Of a DNA stretch of 64,000 nt, positions 25,130 through 37,251 are shown piece by piece (position 1 is the first letter of the stretch; the number at the start of each line of letters is the position of its first letter). The translations under genes were made by a program, and so were the position numbers. Under the pieces are notes generated by a model. The model was not told the DNA's origin, made no database searches, and saw nothing but the letters and a program-made list of their open reading frames with translations. The stretch covers positions 11,322,579-11,386,578 of the forward strand of contig JAQFVV010000013.1 of the NCBI GenBank assembly GCA_028023455.1, in the 5' to 3' direction. The stretch is from Epiperipatus broadwayi (lineage: Eukaryota; Onychophora; Udeonychophora; Euonychophora; Peripatidae).

Positions 25130-28100
25130 TTTATTTTATAATATCATTGTAATATGAAAATAAATGATAATGATTTATTGGTTAACATACACAAAAAAAT
25201 CTGCAATAAAATGTATGGTTTTTCAAGTTTGTCCTGTTAATGATTGGAGTTTATGTGCCTTCATCAAATAATATATTACCTTATACAAATATATATCAAA
25301 TCATAATTTCATAAATACACTTATATTATTTTTGTACAATTATTTTCATGCCTATCTCTAACATAAATTTTGATTGAAAAATATTTTGAAACTAGAATGT
25401 TAGTTTATAACATTCTAATAATCTAAATTTTCTCCTTTTTTATTTTGCATGTTTTATTTCTATTAATACTGGGGGGGGGGGGTAATTACAAGTTACTATG
25501 GTAACATTTAGTTTATTTGGTGTTTAATTATCATGCCTTAAATCACCTTAAAGTTACCTCTAGGACAAGATAACATTGAATTGTGCTTTGCTTTCTCTGC
25601 ATTTGTTGAAAAGGAAAAAAAAAATTACAAAAATTTAACCAACGAAACTTTAAAAAAAATTTTTTTATAGAAGAAATATTTTGCGGAGATACCAATAATG
25701 GACATTTAACTATACTTTGTGTTAAAATGCGAACTATTAATCCCAAATGTAATAATTTTTTATAAAAAAAGAAAAATTACTGAAATAATATTTCTGCATT
25801 TATCTGGAAAAAACATTAACAGTTGCTCTTAATATATGCATTCTTTTAAAAGGAGGAACATGAAAGCCTTGTATATTTCCAATGTAACTGTGGACACCCC
25901 ATATGTAATTCTATAGATAGCTTATTATTATTATGCAATATTAATTAAAACTCCAAACAAGCTAGCTTATGTTTGATATGTTCTATGCCTTTGTCTTTGT
26001 TAAAAATGGATCCAACCTTTTATTCATGCAAAAATAAGACTTTTGTCAATGTTTATTTATCATTAGATTTAAAAGTTACATTTGCTTTACTTTCTGTGAA
26101 AGAAAACTCATTTACCTGGTGCAGATTTTTCATTCTACAGTCAAACCACCAAGGAAGCACTTCCTGCCCTTAACAGGTTGCCCACTATGGAAGGAATTCT
26201 GTTAAAGAACTAAGGTTTTAAAAAAAATATTGAAATATTTTTTTTTGTTTTCTATGACATTTATGTGTCAAGGTATTTACCTTATTATATTATATTGTTC
26301 TTCAAGAGGTGTGTAACAGAATGTGTAGGTATTCTTACCATATGCAGGTAAAATTCATGTATCTTATATGAAGTCATTCTATGTAAAGTTACCATTTTAT
26401 ACTTTATTTTATTCAACCATAGATGTGTTATTATATAATATTTATGAGTGTTTAATACATTTTATGGGTAAGCAGCCTATGTATGAGTTTACAGAAGTTC
26501 AATATTTTCCACAGTTATTATGATATAACAAATTACTTTTAAATTTAGTATCATAATGAAATTTTACATCATTTATAGACATTCAATGAATAATGTTTAC
26601 TTTTCTATCATGACCACTTTATTTTTATAAAGATTTATATTATTCATTGCATGTGTGTGCATTCCTTACTTAATGCAGAATTTTATTATGCTATTTTATG
26701 TATTTTACTGTTGTTTGACTGTCGTTAAACTCGTTGGTTCCAGACATTGTTTAATGTATGTAATTTTAGCATGAACATGAAGCTATTTAATAATAAGTGA
26801 TAATTTTGTTATCTTGCCATTGTTTAGCCTTGGATTATGTTTTGAGCTCTAGACTTTATTAAATGTCATTTTATTATTGTGCTTTGTGGGGTGGAGATAC
26901 TTTCCCCATGGTTCACATTTTATATTCCATGATAGGATAGTGTTTGATATTCTGAGATTATATTTGAAATATTGCTAAGGTACCTAGATCCCTAGAGAGG
27001 ATCATTATATGGTGCATTTTCCATTTTTTATGTGCTGAGACTATGTCCACACATACTCTTGCCTTAGATATAGGTTTCAGAGGCCATCATACTTTGTTCG
27101 TGTTGTTTAGCTCTGCAAAGTCTATGTTTTGCCTATTCCTCATGATGTTAAATACTTTTGCACCATTGAAGGTGAAGTTAATTATGATTTTGAGATTGTT
27201 ATGGCAATGATAGGATAGTTATTGAGGTGCTTAGCTCCTCAAGGTGCACTTAGTTATTTGCAGTGCTTTTGGTTAAGTAAGTCAATGTCTGTATTGTGCT
27301 ACTGTGCCTAGCCAGAAGTCCACAAGGAAACCAACAGTGTATTAATAATTTTAATTGCATATTTTCAAAAGCATAGCATAACATAAAATACACAGACACA
27401 ATGTTATTTTATTTTTATTACCATCTGGGATCTAATTGCTGATAGATTAGTAAGTCATTTTACTTTTAAATATTTTGTTATTATCACATGGACATAAATT
27501 GAATAATTTATGAGTATGTATTTGGCTTCTGATGAATGTTATCTATACTTTACTAGTCTATTTAAAATTAATGTTAGACAATAATTAATTTATTTATTGT
27601 AATGATAATGATTATCATTATCATAATAGTGTAGTGGTTCAAACCCAGTTAAATAGCAGTTTAGATGAAAGTCATCTTAATTTCTGATATTTCATATAAT
27701 AATAAAGATATTATGAGTAGTTGACTGACAGGGAATACTCTGTAAAGAATGTTGCTTAGCTTATTGTTGAAGCTATGACTATTATTATTGTTTCTTTCAT
27801 TAAACATTTGTTTAATGCAATAGTTTAACTTTAAAAATTTTTGACAATGCAATAGTTTAATTAGAACAAATTAGAAAGGAATCAGCTAAATATTCCAGCT
27901 ATTTAATTTAACTTCAGATTTGTTTTATAAAACTCATTATAATGTATAAAAAGAAAAAAATGTAATTTTAAGTAATGATTTGTTAGTGAAGCAATCCTAG
28001 ATGTATTATTAGAACATCCTACTAAATAGTAACAGTGCTTGTTTTTGGCATATAACTTTCTAAATATTATTGTAAATAATTTATATTATATTTATTGTTA

Positions 28101-30090
28101 ATAAATGTACTTGTTAATCATTTAAATCTAGTTTTTGTGTATTTTTCTATAGGCAAATTTTTCTTGGGTCTTGAATTCTTAAATGTAACAGAAATCTTGG
28201 TCAATCAGATAAACAGTCCTCGTGCAAATCCAAAACCTCAATGTTTATAAGAAAATATTCCATAAATGTGTCAATTCCAAAGCAGGAATTGCAATTCAAA
28301 GAATATTTATTTAATTTTGCAATGGATTATATAATTCATCTTTAAGACTGCACATTATCTATTATTTTATCAATAAAAGTATAATAATTAAAATTAATTA
28401 TTTTATTGTTGTTAAGGAATAGAAGGATATAAAAGGTATCTTTTCTTTCTATTATTTTGAATGACATCATGGGTGATTATAATTATTCAAAATTTTATAT
28501 AATTATTTCATGTCAGTAGTCCCCAGATTTGACACTTCTTATGTAATTGTAGCTATTATTATAGCACATTAGGACACATTAACTTATAAGAAACGTGTAT
28601 GTCTCATACAGTCTACCAGGATGCCAGTCATTTATTTAGCAACCCAATACAGCAGTATAATTTCTACAGTGTAACAAAAAAAACCTGAGATCATTATTTC
28701 TTACTTCATTAATTATCAACCTATTTATCTGACTATAACTTTAGTGGTAGCAGAAGAAATTCATTATAGTTTATTGTACCATTAGAAATATATCTGCCAT
28801 TTCACTCTACAAGAATAGAGCAAATCAATGTCATATTAATAAATAATTATGGGCTATGTAAAATATTAGATAAGACATAAGCATTTATCAGAAGATGTTG
28901 CTTAAAGTGCAAAATGTTGTAGCTCAGACAATGTGTTTTGATGGAGGGAAATATATTTTATTTTAGTATATTACTTGGGAAAGAATGAAGTTTTTCTCTC
29001 TACCCCATATAGTTATTTATTTTATAATATATTTTATTGTTGCTTTAAAATTTCATATTTTCTTCCTTTGCTAGAATACATATGTCTGTAGCTAAGTATA
29101 AGATAACTAACCAACCACTAAGCTTAGTCAGCTGTTTTAACATTTTCAATATTATAAGTCTTGTTCCGTTTACTATTTCCGTTTATTATTTATTTATATT
29201 AGATTACAACATTTTTGATTTCATTTTTTTATTTTCATATTCCCGGTTAGAATATATATATATATATATAAAGGCATTATCTGTTCATCTTATTATCCCA
29301 TTACATCTTACTCTCAGTATAAGGCTATTTATTAAATATCTCAACACATAAATTTGAAATAGTAACAATAATATTAATTACAACAATTTTACTAATAAGT
29401 GTTCATTTTATAGAAAAAAGTTGTCAAGAGATATATAAATAAAAAAAGATTGGAAACGACACTTTTCTATCACAGGAACTTAAAACATTTTATTAGTTAT
29501 AAAAAATAGATTCAATTCCATTTAATTTATTATCAAATAAGATTCAAGCACCAAAATGGCAAATGATAACAATTTCATGAGTGGTTGAGAAACAATTCGA
29601 CCTTCTTAAGTTGTGGAGCTCTACTTTCACCACAGAGTTAGACTATTGAACACATTATTATTTATATAGATAGAAGTATCAGATATATACAAACATTTTT
29701 CTTTTTGAAAATTTTAAATATTTTTTCTAGTTAATATAAAATTGTGGGAATGGTAGAATTAAAAAACGGATGTCACTGGGGCTGGGTTATCATCTCTCAT
29801 CTTTCTGTTGATGACTACAGTGAGTCATATCTGTAAGAAAATAATGTATTTCCTGAATAAAAACAAAGTCAGAGTTATGGGTAATCAAATTATTTGAAAA
29901 CTTGATCAAACCTTTAATAAAAGACATTTAAAACTATTGTATAAACAATTTTACACAGCAAATATAATAAAATTATAGCAATTATTTAATAACAACAACA
30001 AAAAATAAATGAAACATTTATGAGAGAGAGTAATTATAAGAAGTAACCTAATTGTTCTAAGTATCATATACATAAGAGTTTTCATCATCT
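25130..30090. other. Non-coding stretch with no recognised gene
   Basis: Nothing here carries a domain, splice structure or element ends that I can support. It holds a 12-G run at 25471-25482, a short palindrome near 27601-27624 (AATGATAATGATTATCATTATC) and a (TA)n tract near 29256-29270. The plus strand is noticeably T-rich from about 26200 to 28100, which is compatible with a long untranslated RNA but proves nothing. Confidence 0.45.
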
Positions 30091-30104
30091 AATGATTATT
30101 GATA

Positions 30105-30408
30105 TAAACATCATCACCATCACTTTGAACCATTATCAATTCATTGAAGAAAGGCCTTTTTAAGTTTAAATCATTTTATCTGATCCATAGTTTTGTTTCT
30201 CCACATCTTACTAAAAAAACTTCTTTATTTCAGCAATCCATCTCACATATGATCTCTTTCCAGACCTTTTGCAATCTTTTGATAAACAGTTTAGGACTTT
30301 GTCTATTTATTATCATAACATTTAGCAGTATGTTCAATTCAACACCATTTTAATTTCTTAATTTTTTAAAATTATATCAATGGCATCCATTTCTTTTCTC
30401 ACTCAAAT
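30105..30408 (-). mobile_element. RTE LINE copy 3, 3' part, left of a transposon insertion
   Basis: This aligns with the LINE 3' region: CATCATCACCATCACTTTGAACCATTATCAAT, then the CTCACATATGATCTCTTTCC and CTTTTGCAATCTTTTGAT blocks, then TTTCTTTTCTCACTCAAATA. It is more decayed than the first two copies. It is cut at 30409 by the Tigger-like element and resumes at 31612. Confidence 0.75.
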
Positions 30409-31613
30409 ACACCTGGGTCTCTTTTTACACGAACTTATTTAACACAAATTTGAAGTTACGCGATTCGTGTTTCACCGGAAGTCGACCTCCGATAATGCGC
30501 TATTACTTTAAATAATAAATTTAGTGCACTTACGTTATATTGAAAGTAATAGCACATTATTGTAATTCTACTTTCATCTTAGTAATTTCAATATTTTCAG
30601 TGCTTTATAATAGTAAGACTTTATGCAATAATGAAATTAAAATCATGATTTCCACATTATATGTATATACACATTAAATTTTACAAGATTATAATGTAAA
30701 TTTGTTCAAACATTGTGCATGTTAATTTTGTATTTTAAATCACATTCTGTTTTTGCTTTAAAAAAAAAAACATAATCAATTATTAATCATTTAGTGTCCA
30801 CAAGTTTATTTTTAAAAGGTCAGTAATAGCGGTGGGCACAATTAAAAATTAAAATCTGATTTTTTAATTGTAATTAACAATTTAAAACTTACTTACGGGC
30901 GACTTGAAATTAATGTGATGTAAAACGAAATTTGATTTTTAAATGGAATTGAAAATTAAAGACAAAAATAAGAATTTAATTTTTAGTTGTTAGTTTTAAT
31001 TAATTTTTTCCCAGCAGTGGTGAATAAATGTCTTTTTATTATCATAAGTCTAAGTTCATAAACAATTAATAAAATCATCATCGTCGTCAACAGAAAACCA
31101 TTAACATAACATGAGAGTGAACTTGGCGCTAGTTGTATTTTCTCTTGTGAGAATAATTGCTGAGATATTCTTGACTTCGTTTAAGGAGAAGCCAAATACA
31201 TCACATCACATGAGAATCTGATTTTTTACTAGTTTGCAAACGAACGTGTTTTGGGGCAAATAGCGATAATAATTAAAATGTGCATAAAAAATGTAAATTA
31301 CTATACTATAAATTATGCATAAAAATATATTATTTTGAATAAAATTAAATATTATAGTTAAAAAAAGTTTGTCTTGTATCAATTTTTTTCAAATTTGAAA
31401 TTTTTTATTAGTCATATTTTATTTCCTTATTTTTTTTTTTTTGCGCGAATTTTAAAGTAATTTTACGCTGGTGCTTTGCTTTTACGCGAATTTTGAAAAA
31501 TCACAGACCGCATCCCCCCTTTTTCAATGTAAGTTATGTCTATTTTTGCACGATTTCGTTTGCGCATGTTTTCTGAGGAACCTATCTATCGCGTAAAACG
31601 AGACACAGGTGTA
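30408..31613. mobile_element. Tigger-like DNA transposon, copy A (non-autonomous)
   Basis: The element, 30410-31611, is bounded by TA dinucleotides and by inverted ends: CACCTGGGTCTCTTTTTACA on the left and, in reverse complement, CACCTGTGTCTCGTTTTACG on the right. Copy B at 53308-54346 has the same ends. TA duplications and CTCGTTTTA near the end recall Tigger/pogo elements. No intact transposase is present. Compared with copy B it has lost a piece and gained about 200 bp at 30821-31022. It sits inside an RTE LINE, so it is younger than that LINE. Confidence 0.88.
30821..31025. mobile_element. Possible small insertion nested in Tigger-like copy A
   Basis: This segment replaces part of the sequence present in copy B. 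It begins CAGTAATAGCGGTGGGCAC and ends CCCAGCAGTGGTG, faintly hAT-like, with AT-rich partly self-complementary sequence between. No duplication of target bases can be shown. Confidence 0.3.
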
Positions 31614-31740
31614 TTTCACTTTCGATCATTTCTTGTTACTTCCAGCATAAATCTCTCCATAATTTCAGATCGCAAAGTAAGAACTGGTACAACATATCTA
31701 TTAAAAATCTTTTGCAAATATATATGTCTAAAATAGGTCA
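31612..31740 (-). mobile_element. RTE LINE copy 3, continuation after the transposon
   Basis: GATCATTTCTTGTTACTTCC, CATAAATCTCTCCATA and CAAAGTAAGAACTGGTACAA match the LINE at 395-440 and 500-520 in the same order, resuming exactly where the 30105-30408 piece stopped. Confidence 0.75.
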
Positions 31741-31957
31741 TAGATCACATGATCCAATTCTCTTAAGCTTGTAAGATATAATCAATGAGGATTGCCAATT
31801 CCTCAACAAGCTTTGTGATAAATGCTTAGCCAGAGCAAGCATTTAAAATATCTCTGTCAGGAACCCCTCCCCCAAACCTCTGACCATGCTGTCGTGCTTT
31901 GGCACACCTCAGAGAGGCACTAGTTTATATCTTTGAAAACTATCAGTATATATATAC

Positions 31958-34710
31958 TGTACCGGTATAAATCCACCACGCTTACTCATACACAGTACCC
32001 GAGTTCAAACCCAGCCCACGTTTAAGAATAAATTCCAAAACGCCAACTGAATTCAGACCCAAACCCCGGTATGACTAACCGATGATGACTTTATAACAGC
32101 ACGGGGTTATCCCTTTTCTAGCTCAGCTCAGAACATAGACTAAATTCTTACAGTTAATGATTTATAGGTTTATTAGACTATAGATATTGGAACGGTCATT
32201 CATGTAACGTATATATTTAAGTTGCCAATACAGACAGTAAGTGGCTAAATAGACTTAGAGAGTAATAAAGTGGAGGACACAAAAATTTAATTAAATAAAG
32301 TGTTTAATAAGCAAAATATAAAGCATATAAATATAGTGTTAAATAAGACAAATAGAAAGCACATGAATATAATGTTATATAATAGAAATATACAGCATAT
32401 AAATATAGTGTTATACAGTACGGTAAGACTTCATAAATCCTCTTGTATTTGGCTACTAATCTTTAGTGAACGTTTTATTTAATAAACAAACTTATGCCAA
32501 TAGCTGGGTAGTTAAATGATTGACGGGTGGTTAAGAGAATCAGAGTATTTGAGCACTGGAAAAATATTTATCTAAAGGTTTCTATTAACTTATTTTATTA
32601 GAATAGGCTCGAGCCGGAACGTAGACGGACAGTGGAGGTGGTTTTACATAAATACGACATAAGAGATAGATGTGCTGGTGGTTTTATATAAATACGACAT
32701 GGAAAATAGATGAACTGGTGGTTTTATATAAATACGACGTGGAAGATAGATGAACTGGTGGTTTTATATAAATACGACGTGGAAGATAGATGAACTGGTG
32801 GTTTTATATAAATACGACGTGGAAGATAGATGAACTGGTGGTTTTATATAAATACGACGTGGAAGATAGATGAACTGGTGGTTTTATATAAATACGACGT
32901 GGAAGATAGATGAACTGGTGGTTGCCTATATTCAAAAGCCCTACAGTAATCACTTGCGGTGCATTAACGGAATACCGGGCGGCTTGTACTTTGACAAGGC
33001 TTAATGCCCCCAAGTAACTCCGGGACACGACAACCAGCCGGGATCATTTCGAACCCCGGTGATCCAAGAGATTACCGGGAAAGAAAAACTGCTTTCTTTC
33101 CCCAATGGTAGAATGGCGAGACGCTAACTTCAGCGAAGGGAAGGCATTACCACAGACGTGAATGACGAATACTTGAAGCGGATTTTTAAAAGAAATTATA
33201 TAAAACCTGGAAACTATTTGTCTGTTTCTATGCCACAGGCTGAGATCCTTACCCCAATAAAACGTAGCGGACTTAAACTGACGGTGAAAACAATAACTAG
33301 TTAAATTTACTCTGAAACTCTAACCCCTCGGGTTGACAGGCGGTATCGACAGTATCAAATTACACAAGGAGTTATTTCTCAGATCAGACATGACATTACT
33401 ATAACACTTTGAAACTATTATATATATATTTAATATTGAAACTTCGATTGTAATTTTATACCAACTTAAAATAGAATACTAAAGTGATTTATCATTTACA
33501 AACTCGGAATGTGAAAGAATATTTAATTCAGAACATGAAATTACTTTTAAATTAAATTGATCATTATTACACACTAGTTTACACAGAGTTGGAAATATTA
33601 CTATTGGCAATGTTTGTTTATGAAATAAGCAACATAAGAAAATATAAATGCATTCAGTTGAAATATTATTACTATTAATTACAATTTTATAAATGATTTC
33701 TAAAGACTAGAGCAGAGGATAAAAAAAAGAAAAGAAAATTTACTGACAGGTTAAATAATAGCATTATAAATGATATAAAAACTTACATATGATTCACTTG
33801 ATTGATAACATTAAGCACGGAAGAAAATTAAAGTTCGTGTAACAAAGTTCTCTTCTTTCTTCATCCAGCTTGGCTTGTGACGAACGTAGGCGCGCATTTT
33901 TGAAAGTTATTTGTAAGGCATAGCTAATTTAGAGGTTGGAAGTTGGAAATTGTGAGTTACATGAAACATGATCAAACAGCGGCACGAGGATCCATATTGG
34001 CGGGCAGAGACCAGCTCCTGGCAGTTAGCCCATCAACATTGCGATTCACTGGTAAACTTCTTAATAAAAATGTTTGAATTATACTCAACTGCTGTGTTGT
34101 CTCGAGACTACTTCTCTCACACACGACCAAAGTTAGAATGTAAGTTTTTTTCTAAAATAGCCACTGCTGACCTTTCCGACTTGTTTTTGTTTTAGGCTCC
34201 GCCTACTTTCTCTAGCCTCTAGCGATGCAGCTTGACCAACAATCAATTATCTGTTTTTAGCAATCTTTTAATTTAATATGCCATTTTTAAATCGATACAT
34301 TAATTACATATAAAAATTCCTTACTAATTTTGAATACAACTTAATTGCTCTGAACATTTGTGCAATTAGATTTTAATTAAAAACACTGATCAAAGGAATG
34401 TGATTTTTGATCAGTATTTTTAAACGACTTTATACAATTTTAAAACTAAAATTTAAAACAAATACGCCCGCACTGAAACTTTAAATTAAATGATATAAAT
34501 TCACAAACCACGCACACACGAATATTATTTCATGGTTTGTGACATTTATATACGGAAACTTTACATATTTATTTATAAACTATAGAATATATAACTAATT
34601 TATATTATAACTTAAAATAGACAAAATCTCACTGCGGGCGAACAGTAGTTTGAATTACCGTACATAAAAACACCTGAAACGAAGATCGGTTCTCCGATCT
34701 GTCTGTTTCA
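31958..34710 (-). repeat. LTR (downstream copy in element orientation)
   Basis: It has terminal TGTACCGG and GTTTCA and is richer in G+C and CpG than its surroundings. It contains the 40-bp minisatellite at 32641-32920 and a hairpin at about 34380-34423 (ACTGATCAAA against TTTGATCAGT). The short open frames inside (for example 33968-34195) recur in the other LTR but show no family I know. Confidence 0.92.
32641..32920. repeat. 40-bp minisatellite, 7 units, inside the LTR
   Basis: Seven head-to-tail 40-bp units with core GTTTTATATAAATACGAC then GGAAGATAGATGAACTGGTG. The first unit is the most divergent, and the last four or five are identical. Each unit carries a TATATAAA box and a CpG. Confidence 0.97.
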
Positions 34711-34940
34711 TTTCTTGTCACTTTATAAAAAAAAACAACAAAAAAAAATGATTATACATAATTTCTGATTAACAGTTTTTCTTTCCCCTTTTCCACATAA
34801 TTGATTGACCTTGGAGAACAGTCTGGGTGAGGGTTTGAACTTAACATTTATAAAGGTGGGTATATTACCGTAATTCCTTTTCTCATCATCATGTGCATGT
34901 CACAGTGGTCATTTTCCGGGTTATCATTTATTGTATATCT
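34711..34940 (-). other. LTR-element interior: 3' untranslated part
   Basis: The segment lies between the ORF stop and the downstream LTR. The bases next to the LTR on the minus strand (GACAAGAAA) are purine-rich but too short to be called a firm polypurine tract. Confidence 0.4.
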
Positions 34941-36104
34941 CTACCTTCTCCCTGGGTCGGGAGGTATATAAGGGTTATAAGTATGTCTTTTTAGATTTCT
35001 TACTAAAATAGCAAAAGCGGTCACAATATTGTGCTTTGGTATATTATTATATTGTTCATTATTAAAAGTATCTTGCTTTAAAAGAATTTCTCTAACTTTC
35101 TGTGATCTAATGGCATCCATTATAACATATTCACTTTGGGAGTTGAGAAGTTTTTCCCCATTTTTTATGAAACTATTTTTTTCAACATATGTCCATGCTT
35201 TAAAACAAAGTTTATTATTTCTGTTTAATGAGTTCAGCTCCTCATCAATTTTGTTCTGATCATATTTCATAAACAAATAATTATAGGTTTTATTAAAATG
35301 GGCAGCATTGTACACAACTAAAGATCTGTCCACTTTCTTCATTTTCATATCAGGAGGCCATTCAGCATCATTTCTAAACTTTAACTTTGATGTCTTCATT
35401 AATCCACTTTTCCACAGAACATCTTTATAATTATTATGGAAATATAACTTCTCATTAATTATGGTTTCAGAAGATTCATCCATAACAGTATGTATTGTTC
35501 TATTGATATTTTTCATCATCGATACAGCCACTCCATTAGATGGTGGTAAACTGATATAATCACTTTGAGATGGGCTGGCTTGCAGTAAATTTGAAACCAC
35601 CATTTCCTCAGTACTTTCTTCATTCTTAGCTAAATCTGCTAGAGTAAAACTTTGACTCTGAGTAATCTCTGTCACATCTAATTCTTTACATTTTTGTTGA
35701 GTAGAGTTGGCATTTGTATTCACTAATCTAATCTCATGAGGTTCCAACCTTATTTTAGTTGGTTGAGGTTCTGTGTCCTCTGCTCCACTCCTCGCACTAT
35801 TGCTTTCCTTGCTGTCCCCAACTTCTTTTGGGGTGGCCTGGTCATCTTCATTTTCTATTTTTGGGTCTTCAGAGGGATTTATTTCCCGCTGACGCCCTGC
35901 ATTTTCTAGACTTGAGTCGGCTCGGATGCCCCGTGCCTCGTCGATCCTTACCAGCCTCTCCAACATCATCATTATAACCTTCCTGTCCTCTCTCATCTCT
36001 CTGAGGATCGCGTTAAACTTCGCATCGCGATCGTGCTCCCTCTGTTTGTTTCCTTCTATTTCTGCCATTTCTGCTTCGTTTTCCCTTAGAAATGTTTTTA
36101 GCAT
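34941..36104 (-). CDS. Orphan 387-residue protein of the LTR element, gag-like by position
   Basis: An uninterrupted ORF is the only long one in the interior, ending 230 bp before the downstream LTR. Residues about 1-60 are charged and likely helical or coiled-coil. About 60-130 are acidic and disordered (rich in E, D, S, P). The part after about 210 is more ordered and basic with many Asn, Lys, Tyr and Trp. It ends in a Pro-rich tail (PYIPPDPGRR). I see no CCHC zinc knuckle, aspartic protease motif or RT box. The frame stays open upstream of the first ATG to at least 36170, so the true start could be earlier or spliced. Its role may be a structural gag-like protein, a regulator, or a captured host gene. 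The first third is clearly GC-richer than the rest. Confidence 0.7.
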   Translation of the reverse strand: MLKTFLRENEAEMAEIEGNKQREHDRDAKFNAILREMREDRKVIMMMLERLVRIDEARGIRADSSLENAGRQREINPSEDPKIENEDDQATPKEVGDSKESNSARSGAEDTEPQPTKIRLEPHEIRLVNTNANSTQQKCKELDVTEITQSQSFTLADLAKNEESTEEMVVSNLLQASPSQSDYISLPPSNGVAVSMMKNINRTIHTVMDESSETIINEKLYFHNNYKDVLWKSGLMKTSKLKFRNDAEWPPDMKMKKVDRSLVVYNAAHFNKTYNYLFMKYDQNKIDEELNSLNRNNKLCFKAWTYVEKNSFIKNGEKLLNSQSEYVIMDAIRSQKVREILLKQDTFNNEQYNNIPKHNIVTAFAILVRNLKRHTYNPYIPPDPGRR

Positions 36105-37251
36105 AAGACTTTGATTCGTACAACGCTTTGATTTGTATATATCATAAAAGGTTACTGATCCCTGCTCCTTGTGCCAAATCCTCCTCCGCTGCTGATACTG
36201 TTTGTGTGGCTTACTTCCTTTCTCTCTTTCTTCCTTCGCCTACGTTCAGTCTGGTTTTTGTTATCTACGCTTTTTTTTTTCTTTATTTAGGAATATAATA
36301 TGACATGTCTAAAATCATTACTAAAAATATACAGGGAAAAAAAAACTTTCTTTCACCCAGTTCGCACTGTTCTCCTCAGTCCTATAATACATACATATTA
36401 ATAATGGGTACATAACATAGTATTTTTTTTTTTTTTCTGTCAGTAATTCTCTCTTTTTATATATGCCACCCTACTCTCTTTTAAAACAACACTCGCCACT
36501 GCTGTATGGACAAACATGTTTGCTGACAAATTTATTTGATAGGCGCCAGCCAGCAACATGTGACCAATAGATAATTTAATCTACTGATCCCCAAATATAT
36601 ACTTTTATATGACCTAATAATTTTTGATTTAAGATTTATATAGGCAAAAAAAAATTTAATACTGACTCCGGTAAGGTTTTTTTTTTTATATTACCACATA
36701 TATATGCACACACGTTTTTATTTTTAAAACACAAGAATAATCCTACTTCTTTCTTCTTTTTTCAAAAAAAAATATTTTTCACAACAAACGAAAATATATA
36801 TATATATACGTACACAAATATATATACGCGTACACGTTTTTATTTTTTTAGAACTGGACTTAATTCTACTTCTTTATTTTTTTCATATGATTTAAACGAC
36901 AAGAATGAACTCGCAAAAACATTATGGAATACTCATTTATTTTAATTAATTACACGCACGAATTGCTTCCGCTCTCTTTTCAAAAAAAAATCTTCACTCT
37001 GTTTCTTAACAATATTTGGGAGTACTATACTGAACCTTTGTGTGAGGGAAAAAAAAAATTTTATACATTTGTTTTATTACTATAGTTTTCACTTGCGCAT
37101 TTTAATACGCCAAATACGTATCAATATTATGACAAACGACAAAAAAAAAATTGAATATTTTTATCATTTAACTGTTTACTCTCGTTCACTCTACAGGGTG
37201 TGGGAGATTTCTTCATCGAGCACCACGGAGGGCGTCCAAAAATATAATAAC
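36105..37251 (-). other. LTR-element interior: long 5' leader
   Basis: About 1.15 kb separates the upstream LTR from the first ATG of the orphan ORF. It is full of A and T homopolymers and short (TA)n blocks, with no ORF on the coding strand. Near the LTR on the minus strand is TTTGGACGCCCTCCGTGG, which contains a TGG, but I cannot match it to a tRNA 3' end. Confidence 0.5.

Noticed and set aside
26200-28100. Possible host 3' UTR or long non-coding RNA on the plus strand
   Set aside because: T-richness and scattered AATAAA words are expected by chance in such AT-rich DNA. No splice or coding evidence.
32641-32920. CRISPR-like array of 40-bp units
   Set aside because: Units are contiguous without unique spacers. 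It is a minisatellite within an LTR.
32804-33028. 74-codon minus-strand ORF, present identically at 38099-38323
   Set aside because: It runs through the LTR minisatellite. Its conservation is only because the LTRs are near-identical copies.
33968-34195. 75-codon plus-strand ORF in each LTR (also 39263-39490)
   Set aside because: It is on the strand opposite the interior ORF, with no recognisable motif. The identity between copies reflects LTR identity. It remains faintly possible, but I would not annotate it.
35029-36114. Plus-strand ORFs of 62-76 codons opposite the orphan gene
   Set aside because: Shadows of the 387-codon minus-strand ORF.
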